NCBI GenBank assembly: GCA_934162265.1
Contig: CAKPHZ010000028.1
Span: 1-15,389 of the forward strand
DNA from: an uncultured Bacilli bacterium
GTDB taxonomy: Bacteria; Bacillota_I; Bacilli_A; RF39; UBA660
Length of the DNA stretch: 15,389 nucleotides
Direction: 5' to 3'
The notes below the pieces were generated by a model. It was not told the DNA's origin. It saw only the letters and a list, made by a program, of their open reading frames with translations, and did not search any database. Positions 14,262 to 15,389 of this stretch are shown here, in pieces. Numbering within the stretch: position 1 is the stretch's first letter; each line of letters opens with the position of its first letter. Made by a program: the position numbers and the translations under genes.

Positions 14262-15263
14262 TTATTTATTACTTGTTTGATACATTAATTTATCATATGA
14301 AACTTTTTCTTGTAAAACTCCATTATCAATCATTATATCTTGTAAGTGATCAAATGAATCTTTATTGAATTTAGTTGTTTCTGGCCATGCTTCTATTTCT
14401 CTATATCTTTTAACTGCACTTTCTAAATCATTTAATGATGTGTCGGGGAATTGTTTTAATATAGTTTGTGCAACTTCTTTATCAGAGTGATTTTTTACAT
14501 AATTTAGACCTTTTTGAATAGCTTTTTCAAAGTTTTTGATTGTTTCTTTGTTGTTATTAATATAACTTTTTCTTGCTGAATATGATGTATATGGAACTAC
14601 ACCACCTAGTTGTCCAACACTTGCGACTACATGTCCGTATCCTTCTTGTTCTATTTCTGTTGCATTTGGTTCAAATAGAGTGACAAAGTCACCTTGTCCT
14701 CCTATGAATGCTCCACTCATAGCTGGGAAAGCCACAGATGTATCTATGCTTACATCCTTTTTAGGATCAATTCCATTTTGTTTTAGAGCATATTCAAATG
14801 TCATTTCAGGCATTCCTCCAGCTCTACCACCAATTATAGTTTGTCCTTTCAAATCATCTAGTTTGAAGTTTTTGTATTCTTTTCTTGATACTAGGAATGT
14901 TCCATCTTTTTGAGTTAATTGTGCAAAAGTTTTTAGATAATCTTTTTCACCACCATTATAGACATAGATTGTAGCTTCACTACCACAGAAACCTATATCT
15001 GCATCTTTTGATAAAACAGCAGCGGTTACTTTATCAGCTCCAGCAGTAAGAGTTAGATCTATATCAATACCATAATCTTTGAAATATCCTTTTTCGATTG
15101 CTACATACTGTGGGGCATAAAATATTGTATGAGCAACTTCAGCAACAGTAACCTTTTTTAACTTTTTCTCTTCTTTTTTATTAGTATTAAAATCAAATAA
15201 AACTAGACTAGCTAATAATAAAATAATAATACCAGATATTAAATAAATAATAAATTTTTTCAT
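14262..15263 (-). CDS. ABC importer substrate-binding protein, NMT1/THI5-like (COG0715)
   Basis: This is the extracytoplasmic binding protein of a nitrate/sulfonate/thiamine-precursor class importer, 333 residues. An N-terminal hydrophobic helix (4-23) is followed by a Lys/Glu linker, then the two-lobe binding fold: AHTIFYAPQYVAIEKGYF, GADKVTAAVLSKDADIGF, GGRAGGMPEMTFEYAL and GGQGDF are typical of the family. There is no Cys after the helix, so it is not a standard lipoprotein; the helix probably stays as a membrane anchor. The ATG at 15261-15263 is preceded by AAAGGAGA; an in-frame ATG 17 codons further upstream has no such site. It most likely served the permease and ATPase at 11693-13103. 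The substrate cannot be told from the sequence. Confidence 0.88.
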   Translation of the reverse strand: MKKFIIYLISGIIILLLASLVLFDFNTNKKEEKKLKKVTVAEVAHTIFYAPQYVAIEKGYFKDYGIDIDLTLTAGADKVTAAVLSKDADIGFCGSEATIYVYNGGEKDYLKTFAQLTQKDGTFLVSRKEYKNFKLDDLKGQTIIGGRAGGMPEMTFEYALKQNGIDPKKDVSIDTSVAFPAMSGAFIGGQGDFVTLFEPNATEIEQEGYGHVVASVGQLGGVVPYTSYSARKSYINNNKETIKNFEKAIQKGLNYVKNHSDKEVAQTILKQFPDTSLNDLESAVKRYREIEAWPETTKFNKDSFDHLQDIMIDNGVLQEKVSYDKLMYQTSNK

Positions 15264-15351
15264 ATAATCTCCTTTCGATACAGTATTATATGATTTATTT
15301 TCACTTTGGTTCATGTTGAGTTATAATACATATGTCACAAAAATAAAATAA

Positions 15352-15372
15352 AAAAAAGATACCATCTGGTAT
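15352..15372 (-). terminator. Minus-strand terminator of a gene beyond the right edge
   Basis: Read on the minus strand, ATACC-AGAT-GGTAT is followed by C and eight T (plus-strand 15359-15372 for the stem, 15351-15357 within the A-run). The stem is short but the T-run is good. It separates the binding-protein gene from an upstream gene outside the window. Confidence 0.5.
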
Positions 15373-15389
15373 AATTGAGTTGAATAGAC

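Noticed and set aside
14680..14913. 77-codon plus-strand frame
   Set aside because: It is antisense to the substrate-binding protein gene, where family motifs are clear.

Overview
The window is very AT-rich DNA from a low-GC Firmicutes-type bacterium. Shine-Dalgarno sites are strong (AAGGAG, AGGTGAT, GGGGG), TGG is used for Trp and TGA serves as a normal stop, and an FtsW-type cell-wall gene is present, so the host is not a wall-less mycoplasma. The tmRNA tag, however, ends in YAFA, an ending known from mycoplasmas. A gut Bacilli or Erysipelotrichia-like uncultured lineage is my best guess, but it is an inference.

Left part (1-2460): a small helical protein of unknown role, a short-chain dehydrogenase (start moved to a TTG at 634) ending in a terminator, then a DUF3419-like SAM-binding protein behind a clear promoter. 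Next is ssrA (tmRNA, 2516-2875) with a consensus promoter, a readable 14-residue tag and its own terminator.

Downstream of ssrA (2960-4500) lies accessory DNA: a frameshifted fragment resembling the C-terminus of a plasmid Mob/relaxase protein, a WG-repeat-like protein, and a gene-poor stretch with a terminator. From 4504 to 6531 come a Cys-rich hypothetical protein overlapping a uracil-DNA-glycosylase-like gene, and one unknown gene.

The centre (6597-12367) is the most unusual part. An ftsW-type gene stops being FtsW at about 7595, inside its last conserved segment. About 4.1 kb further right, a minus-strand ABC permease stops being a permease at about 11743. Between these breaks lie a hairpin-rich non-coding stretch with one CRISPR-repeat-like sequence, a YibE/YibF-like membrane pair, a decayed gene with an in-frame TGA, one or two very small ORFs, and a large serine recombinase whose only well-placed start codons are ATA or ATT. 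The two flanks come from different genes, so a single clean insertion cannot explain the arrangement. Recombination between two copies of an element, or a rearrangement, is the likelier reading.

Right part (11693-15389): a nitrate/sulfonate/thiamine-precursor type ABC importer in pieces. The truncated permease and its ATPase are adjacent on the minus strand. The NMT1-type substrate-binding protein is further right on the same strand, separated from them by a plus-strand NUDIX hydrolase and a probably broken 127-codon frame. With the permease truncated, the importer is probably non-functional unless another permease substitutes.
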